This document shows positions 4,853 through 12,666 of a stretch of 14,140 bases of DNA, piece after piece. Each line of letters starts with the position of its first letter. Position 1 is the stretch's first letter. Both the position numbers and the translations under genes were made by a program. The DNA lies in assembly GCA_910585015.1 (NCBI GenBank), contig CAJUCT010000067.1, forward strand, positions 1 to 14,140, read 5' to 3'. The DNA is from an uncultured Acetatifactor sp. Its GTDB lineage: Bacteria > Bacillota > Clostridia > Lachnospirales > Lachnospiraceae. The notes beneath the pieces were generated by a model, which was given only the letters and a program-made list of their open reading frames with translations, made no database searches and had not been told where the DNA came from.

Positions 4853-6351
4853 TTAGGCGGCTAAACCTAAGAATGATTTTTGAAATGCCTCGACAGAGGG
4901 CATTTCCCAGGCATCAAGGTGTTGGAGCATCATGATGCCGTAGAGGCGGCAGTACCACATCTTCGTCGAGCGGTGCCTGCCGTCTTCTAATTTATAGTCC
5001 TCTTTCTCACGCTTGTTGGAGCGCTCCACGGAAGTTCTTCTGTCATATTCCTTTTCCCATGCTTTAGAGTCCCTTGGCGGTATGTTAAATAACCTTGGAT
5101 TGTCATCGGTAAAGATGTGTACGGTTCTTCCATATTTCGCCGGCGAACAAGGGTGTTCACAGAAACAGCCACGTTTCCGGTTTGATTTCGGGCACCGGTA
5201 TTTTGCGCGGTGCTTGGCAGCTTCATATCCATCTTTATGCATGCGTAAGCCCATTTTACAGACAGGGACACCATCATCATCAATAGTGAAATCATCCTTA
5301 TAAGTGAAATATCCGGTATGTCCGGGGTTAAGGTCAATAAAAGGAATGATATTTTCCCGTCTGCAGTAATCATAGACAGCGTAAGCGTCGTGTGCAGAAT
5401 CCAGAAGGAGCTTTTCAATCTGGAATTCCGGAAGATACGCTTTCATGGTGAAAAAGGAATGCAGGAAGGAAAGCATGTCATGCCGGGAGGCCCGTTCTAA
5501 AAGCGGAAACACAGGGAGGTCGCTGAAAGAATCGGAAGCCACATACATGTAAAGGTGGTAGCCGAAGAAATAGCATTCCCGGTGGGAGTCCCATCCCCAG
5601 TTACAGTCGGGCTGGGAATAATGACGTTTGCAGTTACAGGAAGAACAGCCTTTCTCCTTACAATCACAGATACGCTTTTTCCGCTGCTGTGCGGCAGTAC
5701 GGACAGGGGTGCCGTCACCGGCAAGAGCCAGGTGCCGGGGATTAACCAACCCCCTGTGGATGGATTGGTCCAGGAACTGCTGTTGATAAAGCCGGAAAAT
5801 AAGGAAGAAGGGATTTTGCGGTTTTAACTGCCATCGTTCCAGCAGCGGCAGGAGTCTGGAAGCAGTGCTGGAAGAATCACAGGGAGTCTTTTGCCCTTTC
5901 TTTTTTCCTTTTGGAGGTTTCATTTTGGGAAACCGGTCTTTTTGGGAGAGGTTATTCTGACCGTCCATCCAAATGCGGGAGAAGAAATCATAAAAAGTGC
6001 CAATGCCGGGGTATCGCCGAAAGGGAAGCCGCTGAGGATGGCATAAAGGGGAGTTTCCCTGAGCATGCGGGACCAGACAGTGATGGAAGTCACCTTCAAT
6101 TTCAAGGCAAGCAGATAGGAACGCAGCATACAGGAAGGAAGCCGGGGCTCCGGTCCAAAAACAGAGTAGCAGTCCCGCATAATGAAATCGGTCTGTGAAA
6201 GATCAAGATACCAGAACTGCACGATATAGCCCCAGGTGCTTTTAGGAAGAACAAAAGGATCGGGATAAAAGATTCCCTTCGCGTTGCCGCCGCCCATGGA
6301 AAAGCCGCATTTGAGCAGTTCATCACAAAAATCCGAGAAACATTTTATCAT
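4853..6351 (-). pseudogene. IS4-superfamily DDE transposase, split by a frameshift
   Basis: The first frame starts at the ATG at 6351 (GGAGG 9 nt upstream) and runs in the right family sense to FPFGDTP near 6010. The next residues needed, GIGTFYDFFSRIW, are in the -1 frame, which then continues through MDGQNNLS to the TAA at 4853. Joined, the protein would be about 499 residues. In the downstream frame (numbered from MDGQ, 371 residues) the catalytic residues are D85 in LALAGDGTPV, D190 in LLLDSAHD and E315 in YDRRTSVERSNKREK, an exact Y-(2)-R-(3)-E-(6)-K signature of IS4-type transposases. Two Cys clusters interrupt the fold (101-122 and 259-274), possibly binding zinc. Downstream domains look intact, so the frameshift is recent, an assembly error, or less likely programmed. 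Confidence 0.8.
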
Positions 6352-6376
6352 ATCTGTTATCCTCCCTTAATCAAAA

Positions 6377-6393
6377 ATAACTTCTCGGAATCT
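6377..6393 (+). repeat. 17-bp direct repeat, right copy
   Basis: Same sequence and orientation as 4698-4714; it lies about 25 bp upstream of the transposase start and probably overlaps the right terminal repeat of the IS. Confidence 0.85.
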
Positions 6394-6463
6394 TCAGCCC
6401 TTATTTTACAAAGGTTTCAGACTCATTTTTTCAAAAATCACCCACTTTTTTCTCCAAAAACAC

Positions 6464-6531
6464 TTGACAAACCAAGCAAAAAATGCGGCGCTTCGCGCCC
6501 TTGATCAAAAAGTACATTTTTTGATTGGAGG
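6464..6531 (+). promoter_or_regulatory. Leader of the AlkZ-related gene with two short hairpins
   Basis: A TTGACA occurs at 6464-6469 but lacks a good -10 at the right distance. Between it and the gene are GGCGC/GCGCC (about 6487-6499, 3-nt loop) and an A/T-rich dyad ATCAAAAA..TTTTTGAT (6504-6525), directly followed by the GGAGG ribosome binding site (6527-6531). The second hairpin could hinder ribosome binding. The promoter assignment is weak. Confidence 0.3.
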
Positions 6532-6540
6532 CGATTTTTC

Positions 6541-7203
6541 ATGTTACCTTGTAACCCTGGCGGACATGCCGCCTATCAGGATACCTTCGTATCCGACTAC
6601 GCGGTCATTGACTTTGACTGGAATGCCACCCCCGAGGGCTCCCCCATTGTATGGCATACCGGCGATCCCGAGACGGATCCCTGGGAATGGCGGATGCGGG
6701 TCCTGGAGGAGCGGGACGATATCGCCTACGGCAAGGTCTTTTTCGGCGCCAGCGGCTACATCACCAGAGAGTGGTATCCCCTCTTCCTGGCAGTGCGCAG
6801 GCGGGGCATGGTTTTTGACGAGTGGTACGATGAGGGAAAAGCCAGCCAGCTGGAAAAAAGCATCTACGAGGCGGTCAGTGAGAACGGCCAGGCCGCCCTC
6901 CATGACCTGAAACGCATCTGCGGCATCCACAAGGAAGACGCCTCCCGCTTTGACCGGGCGCTTGTGAACTTACAGAAAAACCTGTTTATCACCATGTGCG
7001 GCCGTACCCAGAAAAAGAACAAGTACGGGGAAGGCTATGGCTGGAACAGCACGGTCTTCTCCACCGTGGAAGATTTCTGGAAGCAGGATATATCCTCGAA
7101 TATTTCCCCCGAAGACGCCTTTCAGAAAATACGGAACCACATTCTGGAACTGAATCCCCTGGCCCAGGAAAAAGATATCCGGAAATTTATCGCTTATAAT
7201 TGA
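6541..7203 (+). CDS. AlkZ-related protein
   Basis: A 220-residue soluble protein, and the only confident plus-strand gene. It has the landmarks of proteins annotated as AlkZ-related in Clostridia: TGDPETDPWEWRMRV (40-54), IAYGKVFF, GYITREWYPLFLAVRRRG, and later YGWNSTVFSTVEDFW. AlkZ proper is a winged-helix DNA glycosylase that unhooks interstrand crosslinks; whether these shorter relatives are glycosylases is not established. A GGAGG lies 9 nt before the ATG. Compared with typical relatives, the part before the DPWEWR block is short and different, so the N-terminus could be truncated or divergent near the IS boundary. The 3' end overlaps the convergent VWA gene by 10 bp, and no terminator is seen between them. 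Confidence 0.7.
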   Translation: MLPCNPGGHAAYQDTFVSDYAVIDFDWNATPEGSPIVWHTGDPETDPWEWRMRVLEERDDIAYGKVFFGASGYITREWYPLFLAVRRRGMVFDEWYDEGKASQLEKSIYEAVSENGQAALHDLKRICGIHKEDASRFDRALVNLQKNLFITMCGRTQKKNKYGEGYGWNSTVFSTVEDFWKQDISSNISPEDAFQKIRNHILELNPLAQEKDIRKFIAYN

Positions 7204-10200
7204 TTTCTTTGATCTCTCTTCTTGAGCAGAGCCGAGGTGTCCAATGCCTGAGGCTCCTGCTCGCCCGCCGCCTTCCTGGCTTTTCTCTGTTTCTTTCCGC
7301 CGACAGGGGCCGGGACATCTCCATCCGCCAACGCGCCCTCTGTATTATCAGTAGTGTTATCCGCACCCTTTACGCCTCCGACTGTGCCCGGCGAAGCCGC
7401 CTTCCGATCTGGCCCTGTACCGGCATCTCCCCGCTTTCTCCGCGCCGTGCGGCGGCGGACCAGGCGGTACAGCCTGGTATCCTGGGGACGGAAATGGAAC
7501 CTGCGCAGCGCAATATCCATGACAAACCACAGAATCGCCAGCAGAATCAGCCACTGCGTCAACTCATACCGCTCTTTAGCCCCGCTCTTTTTCTGTTTCC
7601 AGAAATTTTCCTCCGGATCCAGCACCCTGCCGTAACGCTCCACAAAAGACTTGAAAGCCTTGTCGTCCACATTAAATTTGTACTCGTCCGAGTACTGCAC
7701 CACCGCCGCTGTGGTCACCGCATTAGTGACGGTTCCCTCGTCCACCCGCCGCACACTCAGATTGTAGATACCGGCCATATCCGTCTCCAGCCTGGTCTCA
7801 TAGCTTCCCGGCGCCGTGGCGCGCAACTCCTGGGTTCTGGTATTGCCCTTCGGATCGGTATACACCGCCTCCACCCGAGTCTGCTCACCATAGTCCAGAG
7901 CGCCATAGGTGATATCCGTAACGCCTCCCGCCGTAAGCACATCCACGGAATCTTCGCCGATGTTGACATTGCCCGCGCTGTAATCGATAATGCGTTTCCA
8001 AAGTTGTACATAGTCCGCCTCTCCCGCGAAACCGCCGGTCCACTGGTTGGTCACATCCGTGTTCCACGCCACGGTATGGCCCAGGCCGTACTGCATCACC
8101 GTCAGCACCGGATCATCCTTCTCTGAGGCAATCAGCACATTGGAGGCATTCTTGGGCGTAGCGCTGACATAGCCATAGATATGGGGCCATCCGGCTTCAA
8201 AAAGGCCGTCCGTGATCTCACCTCTTGCCACCGCCAGAGCAAAATCACCGTTTTGCAGATAGGTGTCCCCGCTGAGAAACACTTCCTGCGCGAATATCTT
8301 GGGTATGTCGGCGGCCATATCGGAATAATAGTAACGCCCTCCACAGTTGTTGGCAAGCCGCTCCAAAAGCTTTGTATCCGCTCCGTCCCCCACTGCCACC
8401 GTAGACAGAGTCACCCCCGCCGCCTTATAGGCTGCTATCAGCCTGCTGTAGTCCGCGCTCTCCCCCTGTCCGTCTGTCAGCAGAACCACGTGGCGGATAC
8501 TTGTCTCGCACTCCTCCGCCCCTTCCAGAGCCTCCCACAATGAGGGCTGGATCGTTGTTCCGCCGCCCTCCGGTATGGTTCCAATACGCTCTTTAATCTC
8601 CTCCTTGTCGGAGGCCAAGGTGGGCTCTACTATCCAGCTGAAGGCAGTGTCAAAGGCGATGACCCCCACATAATTGCTGCTCCGCATCTGGTCTACCGCC
8701 GTCTGCGCCGCGGTGACGGCCAGATCCAGGTTGGTGACGCCCGCTCCCGCGCTTTCACTCATGCTGCCGGAATGGTCGATCACCATGATCATGGCCGTGG
8801 GCGGAAGTTCGTTCACGCCCCGCAGTTCCATATCCACCGGGAGCAGTGTTTCCAACACACTCTCCCGGTAGCCCCCCAGGGCATAACTTTCATCCCCGCC
8901 GCAGCAGACCAGCCCGCAGCCGTATTCTCCCACATAGGTCCCGATATTGTCCAGAAAACCCTCCGGCAAATCCGATATATACACATTGTTTAAAACAATA
9001 CTCTTGTACTCCAGCATCTCCTCCAGGGTCCTGGGGGCATTGAGCGCCGACACTACACCATAATTGCAGTTTGCGCCCCGGAGCAGCTTTTCGTACTCGT
9101 CGCTGTCCTGGCCCACGCCGGATATTACCAGCATCTTGGGCACGGAGTCCACCACCGCATAAGCATGATAACCGTCATTCTCCTGACAGGTATCCCCTTC
9201 CGCAGCCACCCTAACCTCGAAGTTTTCCGCATTCTCCCCGGTGACCTCCTGTCGGAACTGAAACTGATTAGTCCCCCGGCTCAGATGGACCGTATAGGCA
9301 TCCGTCTGCATGGTTCCCATCCAAATCTGAATCTGGGCATCCGTCCCATAATTACTCACCACCGTCACGGTCATGGAGTAGGCGTCCCCCTGGTACAGAT
9401 AGCCCGGCAGCTTCACATTCTCCACATAGGCATCCTGGCCCTGGCTTGTGTCATAGAGCATGGCCAGCAGTTCCACCTGCCCGGATGTGAGCGCCGCCGC
9501 GGTGTTTGCAAGTTCGCCTCTGGTCTCCCGCCCGTCGGTGAGTATGACCAGACGCCCGGCGCCCTCCGCCGGGATCATGGTAAGCGCCCTGGAAACGGCA
9601 TCCTCAAAATTCGTGGCCGTCTTGTCCGGCAGAGACATAATCCGGGCAAAGTGATCTTCTCCCGTCAAAAACTGCTCCACCAGGGAATTTTTACCGAAGG
9701 TGACGATACCGTACTGGTTCCCCCGGGGCATATCCTCCAGCGCATCCTCTATATACTTTTCCATGGCCCGCAGATTCTGCTCATTGCTGTTGGAAATATC
9801 CACAAGAAAAATGGTGGTGTTCACCCCGCTGCGCCTGCTTACGGACACACCCGCCAGCGCCAGCAGCACCATAGCCGCACCCACCAGGCGCACTGTCAGA
9901 TAAAACTTACTGCGGCTGCGCGTCTGCCGCACATATAAAAACCATTCCAGCGCCATCAATACCAGCAGCGCTGCCAGCAGAACATTGCGCAGCCGCCATT
10001 TCACCGGCCCGCTGCCGTAGGCTTCCTGTTTTACCGTCCCCTCCGCCGTCAGCCGGCCGTCGGACTGACTCCCCGTGTCAAAACGCACCACGTACTGTTC
10101 GGTTCTCTCCCCGGCATCCACCTGGTACAGACCTGCCTTCCGGGTCTGCACGGTCAAAGTATCTACATCCAGATCCGCCTGGGGATGAAACAGCACCTTG

Positions 10201-11798
10201 TCCCCCGCGGTATATATATTGTCCGCCAGAAGCGAGGTATCCCCCAGATAATGGATAGCGTTGGAGATAAAGATAGGGAACTCTGCCTTCAGCGGGAAAT
10301 CCGACTCCCGGATGTCAAAGCCCACCACCACGGTTTTCACGCCGTCGTGTTCCCCATAGTACCCGGCACACTGCTCACCGGCCCACAGAAAGCCCGTCCC
10401 CCACTCCGGGACCTCATACACCCTGGTCTTGTTTACGCCCAGAGATAAAGAGGACATACCCAGGGTCAGATCGCAGTCCGTGACGGCAAGCATCACCCGC
10501 TCCGCGCTGCCTACGGCATTCTTTCCGTCGTCAAATAACAGGCTGCAGGCATCGTCCCATCCGATGCTGCCCGCGCCCGCGTCATAGATACGCACATCCT
10601 GGTATCCCTGCGGCAGCTGGCTCTCGGCAGTCACCCTGACCAGGCTCATTCCGGCCGCCGCCTGATATGCCTTCTCAAGATAAGTGTTTCCGCTGCCCAC
10701 AAGCACCGCCTCTGTCCGGCTGGCCTGCCCGGCCACCGCATAGGCGGCGTTGTCCTCAGCCAGGGAGTCCCCTTGGCTTTTCCCGTCGAAACTCACCGAT
10801 CCGATCTCACTGCGCAGCGGTTCGCCCTGCCACGCAAAAGGTTCAAAGAAAGTCAGGGTAGTCTCCCCGGCGCCCAATGTCAGCGCTCTGACCTCCCGCA
10901 GCTTTTTTCCCTCATACAGACTGATCTCCAGAGAGGCATCCGCATCGCTGTAATTGGTGAGACTGGAAGCACAGACGATGGAAGAAACGCCACCGGCTCC
11001 CGCATCGGCTTCCAAATCAGACTCTACATCAGACTCAGCCTCAGACTCTACATAAGAAAGGAAATTGTTGGCCACATTGTCCACCGGCCCGCCCATGACC
11101 ATCACCTGTGCGTCAAACCAGGCGGCAAAATTCATGGCATCCTCCGCGCCGTTGCCATCGGTAAACACGATCACCTCCGCCGGCGCGCTCTGCCCTTCCT
11201 CCTGCGCTGCGGCGCTGTCCGAAGGCTGTGCTGCCGTGCTGCGCCGCGCTGCTGTGCTGCGCAACGTTTCCACCACGCCCTCGGCCCCCCGCAGGTTCCC
11301 GGGGCCGTCACAGCACTGCACCTGCTCTAACACGGCATACAGACTCTGCTTGTCCTTTACGCCCACCGCCAGCAGATTGGTACCCATACAGTCGCTGGTG
11401 ACAATGGAAAAGGCGCTGTCCTCCGAGGATGCCACCAGGTTTTTGACCTGCTCCACAGCCTCCTCTATGCGCGTCCTCCCCTCCCCCGTATCATGCTGCA
11501 TACTGCCGCTGGTATCCAGCACCAGGACCACATTCCCCCGACCGGTTCCCCGCCGGAGTAAGTAGGGCGACATCAGAGCCAGCACCAGCAGCAGAATCAT
11601 CAGGATCTGGAGATACATCAGGATATTGTGGATAAACTTCTCCAAAAAGGTCTTGGACTGCTGGTTTCGGAATAATTGAGCCCACAACAGATTGGAGGAA
11701 ACACGATAGTCCTTCCCCCTGGGCTTTAAAAGATACAAAATGATTATCACCGGTACTGCCAGAAGCAGCGCCAAAGGCCACAAACTCTCAAATATCAT
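7194..11798 (-). CDS. Giant membrane protein with three VWA domains and a GATase-like segment (BatA-type fusion)
   Basis: 1,534 residues. The N-terminus (1-80) is BatA/aerotolerance-like, with helices at 5-25 and 57-79 and the conserved RVSSNLLWAQLFRNQQSKTF loop between them. VWA1 (about 88-235) has an intact MIDAS, D95-T-S-G-S, and FTDG. Helices follow at 605-623 and 633-652. VWA2 (about 661-790) has D667-I-S-N-S and LTDG. A glutamine-amidotransferase-like segment spans about 886-990 (GLVCCGGDESYALGGY). VWA3 (about 1001-1165) has D1008-H-S-G-S and LTDG. The last helix is at 1413-1430, followed by an Arg/Lys-rich cytoplasmic tail ending in LDTSALLKKRDQR. The positive-inside rule places the VWA regions outside the cell. 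The layout suggests two ancestral proteins (1-625 and 626-1534) fused into one. The ATG overlaps the DUF58 gene by 11 nt, with AAAGGTGA as ribosome binding site. Likely a MoxR client in an envelope complex; substrate unknown. Confidence 0.88.
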   Translation of the reverse strand: MIFESLWPLALLLAVPVIIILYLLKPRGKDYRVSSNLLWAQLFRNQQSKTFLEKFIHNILMYLQILMILLLVLALMSPYLLRRGTGRGNVVLVLDTSGSMQHDTGEGRTRIEEAVEQVKNLVASSEDSAFSIVTSDCMGTNLLAVGVKDKQSLYAVLEQVQCCDGPGNLRGAEGVVETLRSTAARRSTAAQPSDSAAAQEEGQSAPAEVIVFTDGNGAEDAMNFAAWFDAQVMVMGGPVDNVANNFLSYVESEAESDVESDLEADAGAGGVSSIVCASSLTNYSDADASLEISLYEGKKLREVRALTLGAGETTLTFFEPFAWQGEPLRSEIGSVSFDGKSQGDSLAEDNAAYAVAGQASRTEAVLVGSGNTYLEKAYQAAAGMSLVRVTAESQLPQGYQDVRIYDAGAGSIGWDDACSLLFDDGKNAVGSAERVMLAVTDCDLTLGMSSLSLGVNKTRVYEVPEWGTGFLWAGEQCAGYYGEHDGVKTVVVGFDIRESDFPLKAEFPIFISNAIHYLGDTSLLADNIYTAGDKVLFHPQADLDVDTLTVQTRKAGLYQVDAGERTEQYVVRFDTGSQSDGRLTAEGTVKQEAYGSGPVKWRLRNVLLAALLVLMALEWFLYVRQTRSRSKFYLTVRLVGAAMVLLALAGVSVSRRSGVNTTIFLVDISNSNEQNLRAMEKYIEDALEDMPRGNQYGIVTFGKNSLVEQFLTGEDHFARIMSLPDKTATNFEDAVSRALTMIPAEGAGRLVILTDGRETRGELANTAAALTSGQVELLAMLYDTSQGQDAYVENVKLPGYLYQGDAYSMTVTVVSNYGTDAQIQIWMGTMQTDAYTVHLSRGTNQFQFRQEVTGENAENFEVRVAAEGDTCQENDGYHAYAVVDSVPKMLVISGVGQDSDEYEKLLRGANCNYGVVSALNAPRTLEEMLEYKSIVLNNVYISDLPEGFLDNIGTYVGEYGCGLVCCGGDESYALGGYRESVLETLLPVDMELRGVNELPPTAMIMVIDHSGSMSESAGAGVTNLDLAVTAAQTAVDQMRSSNYVGVIAFDTAFSWIVEPTLASDKEEIKERIGTIPEGGGTTIQPSLWEALEGAEECETSIRHVVLLTDGQGESADYSRLIAAYKAAGVTLSTVAVGDGADTKLLERLANNCGGRYYYSDMAADIPKIFAQEVFLSGDTYLQNGDFALAVARGEITDGLFEAGWPHIYGYVSATPKNASNVLIASEKDDPVLTVMQYGLGHTVAWNTDVTNQWTGGFAGEADYVQLWKRIIDYSAGNVNIGEDSVDVLTAGGVTDITYGALDYGEQTRVEAVYTDPKGNTRTQELRATAPGSYETRLETDMAGIYNLSVRRVDEGTVTNAVTTAAVVQYSDEYKFNVDDKAFKSFVERYGRVLDPEENFWKQKKSGAKERYELTQWLILLAILWFVMDIALRRFHFRPQDTRLYRLVRRRTARRKRGDAGTGPDRKAASPGTVGGVKGADNTTDNTEGALADGDVPAPVGGKKQRKARKAAGEQEPQALDTSALLKKRDQRNQL
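11017..11052 (-). repeat. Three tandem 12-bp units coding an acidic Ser/Glu/Asp stretch
   Basis: TCAGACTCTACA, TCAGACTCAGCC, TCAGACTCTACA in tandem. In the minus-strand protein this gives VESEAESDVESD, just after VWA1. A second degenerate repeat (GTGCTGC units, about 11,225-11,265) encodes the STAARRSTAAQ segment inside VWA1. Confidence 0.7.
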
Positions 11799-12666
11799 AA
11801 ATCACCTTTAAATCCTGGAACACCAACTGGTTCCTGTCCCTCCCCGCATCGCAGAGCACATAGGTTCCCCCGCCTGCGCTGCAGCCCTTTTTCATGCGCT
11901 CCATGAGGCGCCTAAGCTCTCTCTCGTAATTGTCGATAACCTTGGCGTCCACCGTAAGACGCAGCCTGGTCTGGTTCTCCGCGTCAATCAGGTTCAGCGC
12001 GCCCTCCAACGTGACATGAAGTTCCTCCGGCGCCATGGTGTGCAGCACCACCGGGCGCTGCCTGCAATATTGGAGGTATTTGAGGAGTTTTTCATAGTCC
12101 GCCGCCTTCTCGTCCAGCATACCCGGATGTAAAAAGTCGCTGATAATCACCGCCACTCCCGGCCCGCACCGGGGCATCTTTCTGACCGCTTCCAGCATAT
12201 CCACCTGGCCGGAAAAGTCGCGCTTTTCCAACCAGCGCAGCACCTTGGAAAAACCATTCTTTCCCCCGCTCACCGTCAGTCCCCGGCCCATATCCTTCAT
12301 ATCGTATAGCCGGAGCCTGTCCATGTTGCAGAGCGCCAGATAGGCGGCCACCGCCGCCAGATCCCTGGCCAGTTCCGCCTTGCTCGCTGCCCCGTAATCC
12401 ATGGAGGCGCTGGTGTCAATGAGGACGGAGACCACGGCCTCCTTCTCCTCCATATATTCCCGGATATAGAGCTTATCCAGTCTGGCATACACGTTCCAAT
12501 CCATGCGACGCAAGTCATCCCCCGGCATGTACTCCCGGAAATCCGAAAATTCCGCAGAAAGCCCTTTCTGCGTGGACTTGCGGTTGCCCGACATATTCAT
12601 GCTGCTCTTGTGTGCCATCCCCAGCCGCAGCCGGGACAGCGTGTCATAAAATTTTCTGTCAAGCAT
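11788..12666 (-). CDS. DUF58 domain protein (VWA-like partner of MoxR)
   Basis: 292 residues, a normal length for the compact form of the family and without membrane helices. The DUF58 signature is at 35-62 (GLSAEFSDFREYMPGDD, then RRMDWNVYAR), followed by a VWA-like fold with MIDAS D84-T-S-A-S in VSVLIDTSASMD. DUF58 proteins are encoded next to MoxR ATPases in most bacteria and are presumed clients or adaptors; their molecular job is unknown. The ATG overlaps the stop region of moxR-like by 8 nt and the 3' end overlaps the giant VWA gene by 11 nt. A purine-rich AAAGGAAAAGAG stretch is the only ribosome binding site, which supports translational coupling. Confidence 0.93.
   Translation of the reverse strand: MLDRKFYDTLSRLRLGMAHKSSMNMSGNRKSTQKGLSAEFSDFREYMPGDDLRRMDWNVYARLDKLYIREYMEEKEAVVSVLIDTSASMDYGAASKAELARDLAAVAAYLALCNMDRLRLYDMKDMGRGLTVSGGKNGFSKVLRWLEKRDFSGQVDMLEAVRKMPRCGPGVAVIISDFLHPGMLDEKAADYEKLLKYLQYCRQRPVVLHTMAPEELHVTLEGALNLIDAENQTRLRLTVDAKVIDNYERELRRLMERMKKGCSAGGGTYVLCDAGRDRNQLVFQDLKVIYDI

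Larger units (their letters stand above)
4698..6393 (-). mobile_element. IS4-superfamily insertion sequence (approximate bounds)
   Basis: The element carries a split DDE transposase gene on the minus strand. A 17-bp direct repeat, ATAACTTCTCGGAATCT, lies at 4698-4714 and 6377-6393. Near the left copy is an inverted relative (TGAGATTCTAAGCGAAG, 4722-4738), which read inward resembles the right end (AGATTCCGAGAAG). The likely terminal inverted repeat is therefore AGATTC(C/T)(G/A)AG..AAG, and the outer left copy may belong to a second, lost IS end. Exact termini and target duplication are not resolved. The stretch 4740-4852 is the IS 3' non-coding part, with a small hairpin (CATAGT/ACTATG). Confidence 0.65.

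Noticed and set aside
6464..6910. Plus-strand frame of 148 codons overlapping the AlkZ-related gene
   Set aside because: Pro/Arg/Ser-rich out-of-frame reading with no ribosome binding site; the other frame has family motifs and GGAGG before its ATG.
7200..11565. Many long plus-strand frames opposite the giant VWA gene
   Set aside because: High-GC antisense frames with Arg/Pro/His-rich composition; the minus frame has clear domains over its whole length.
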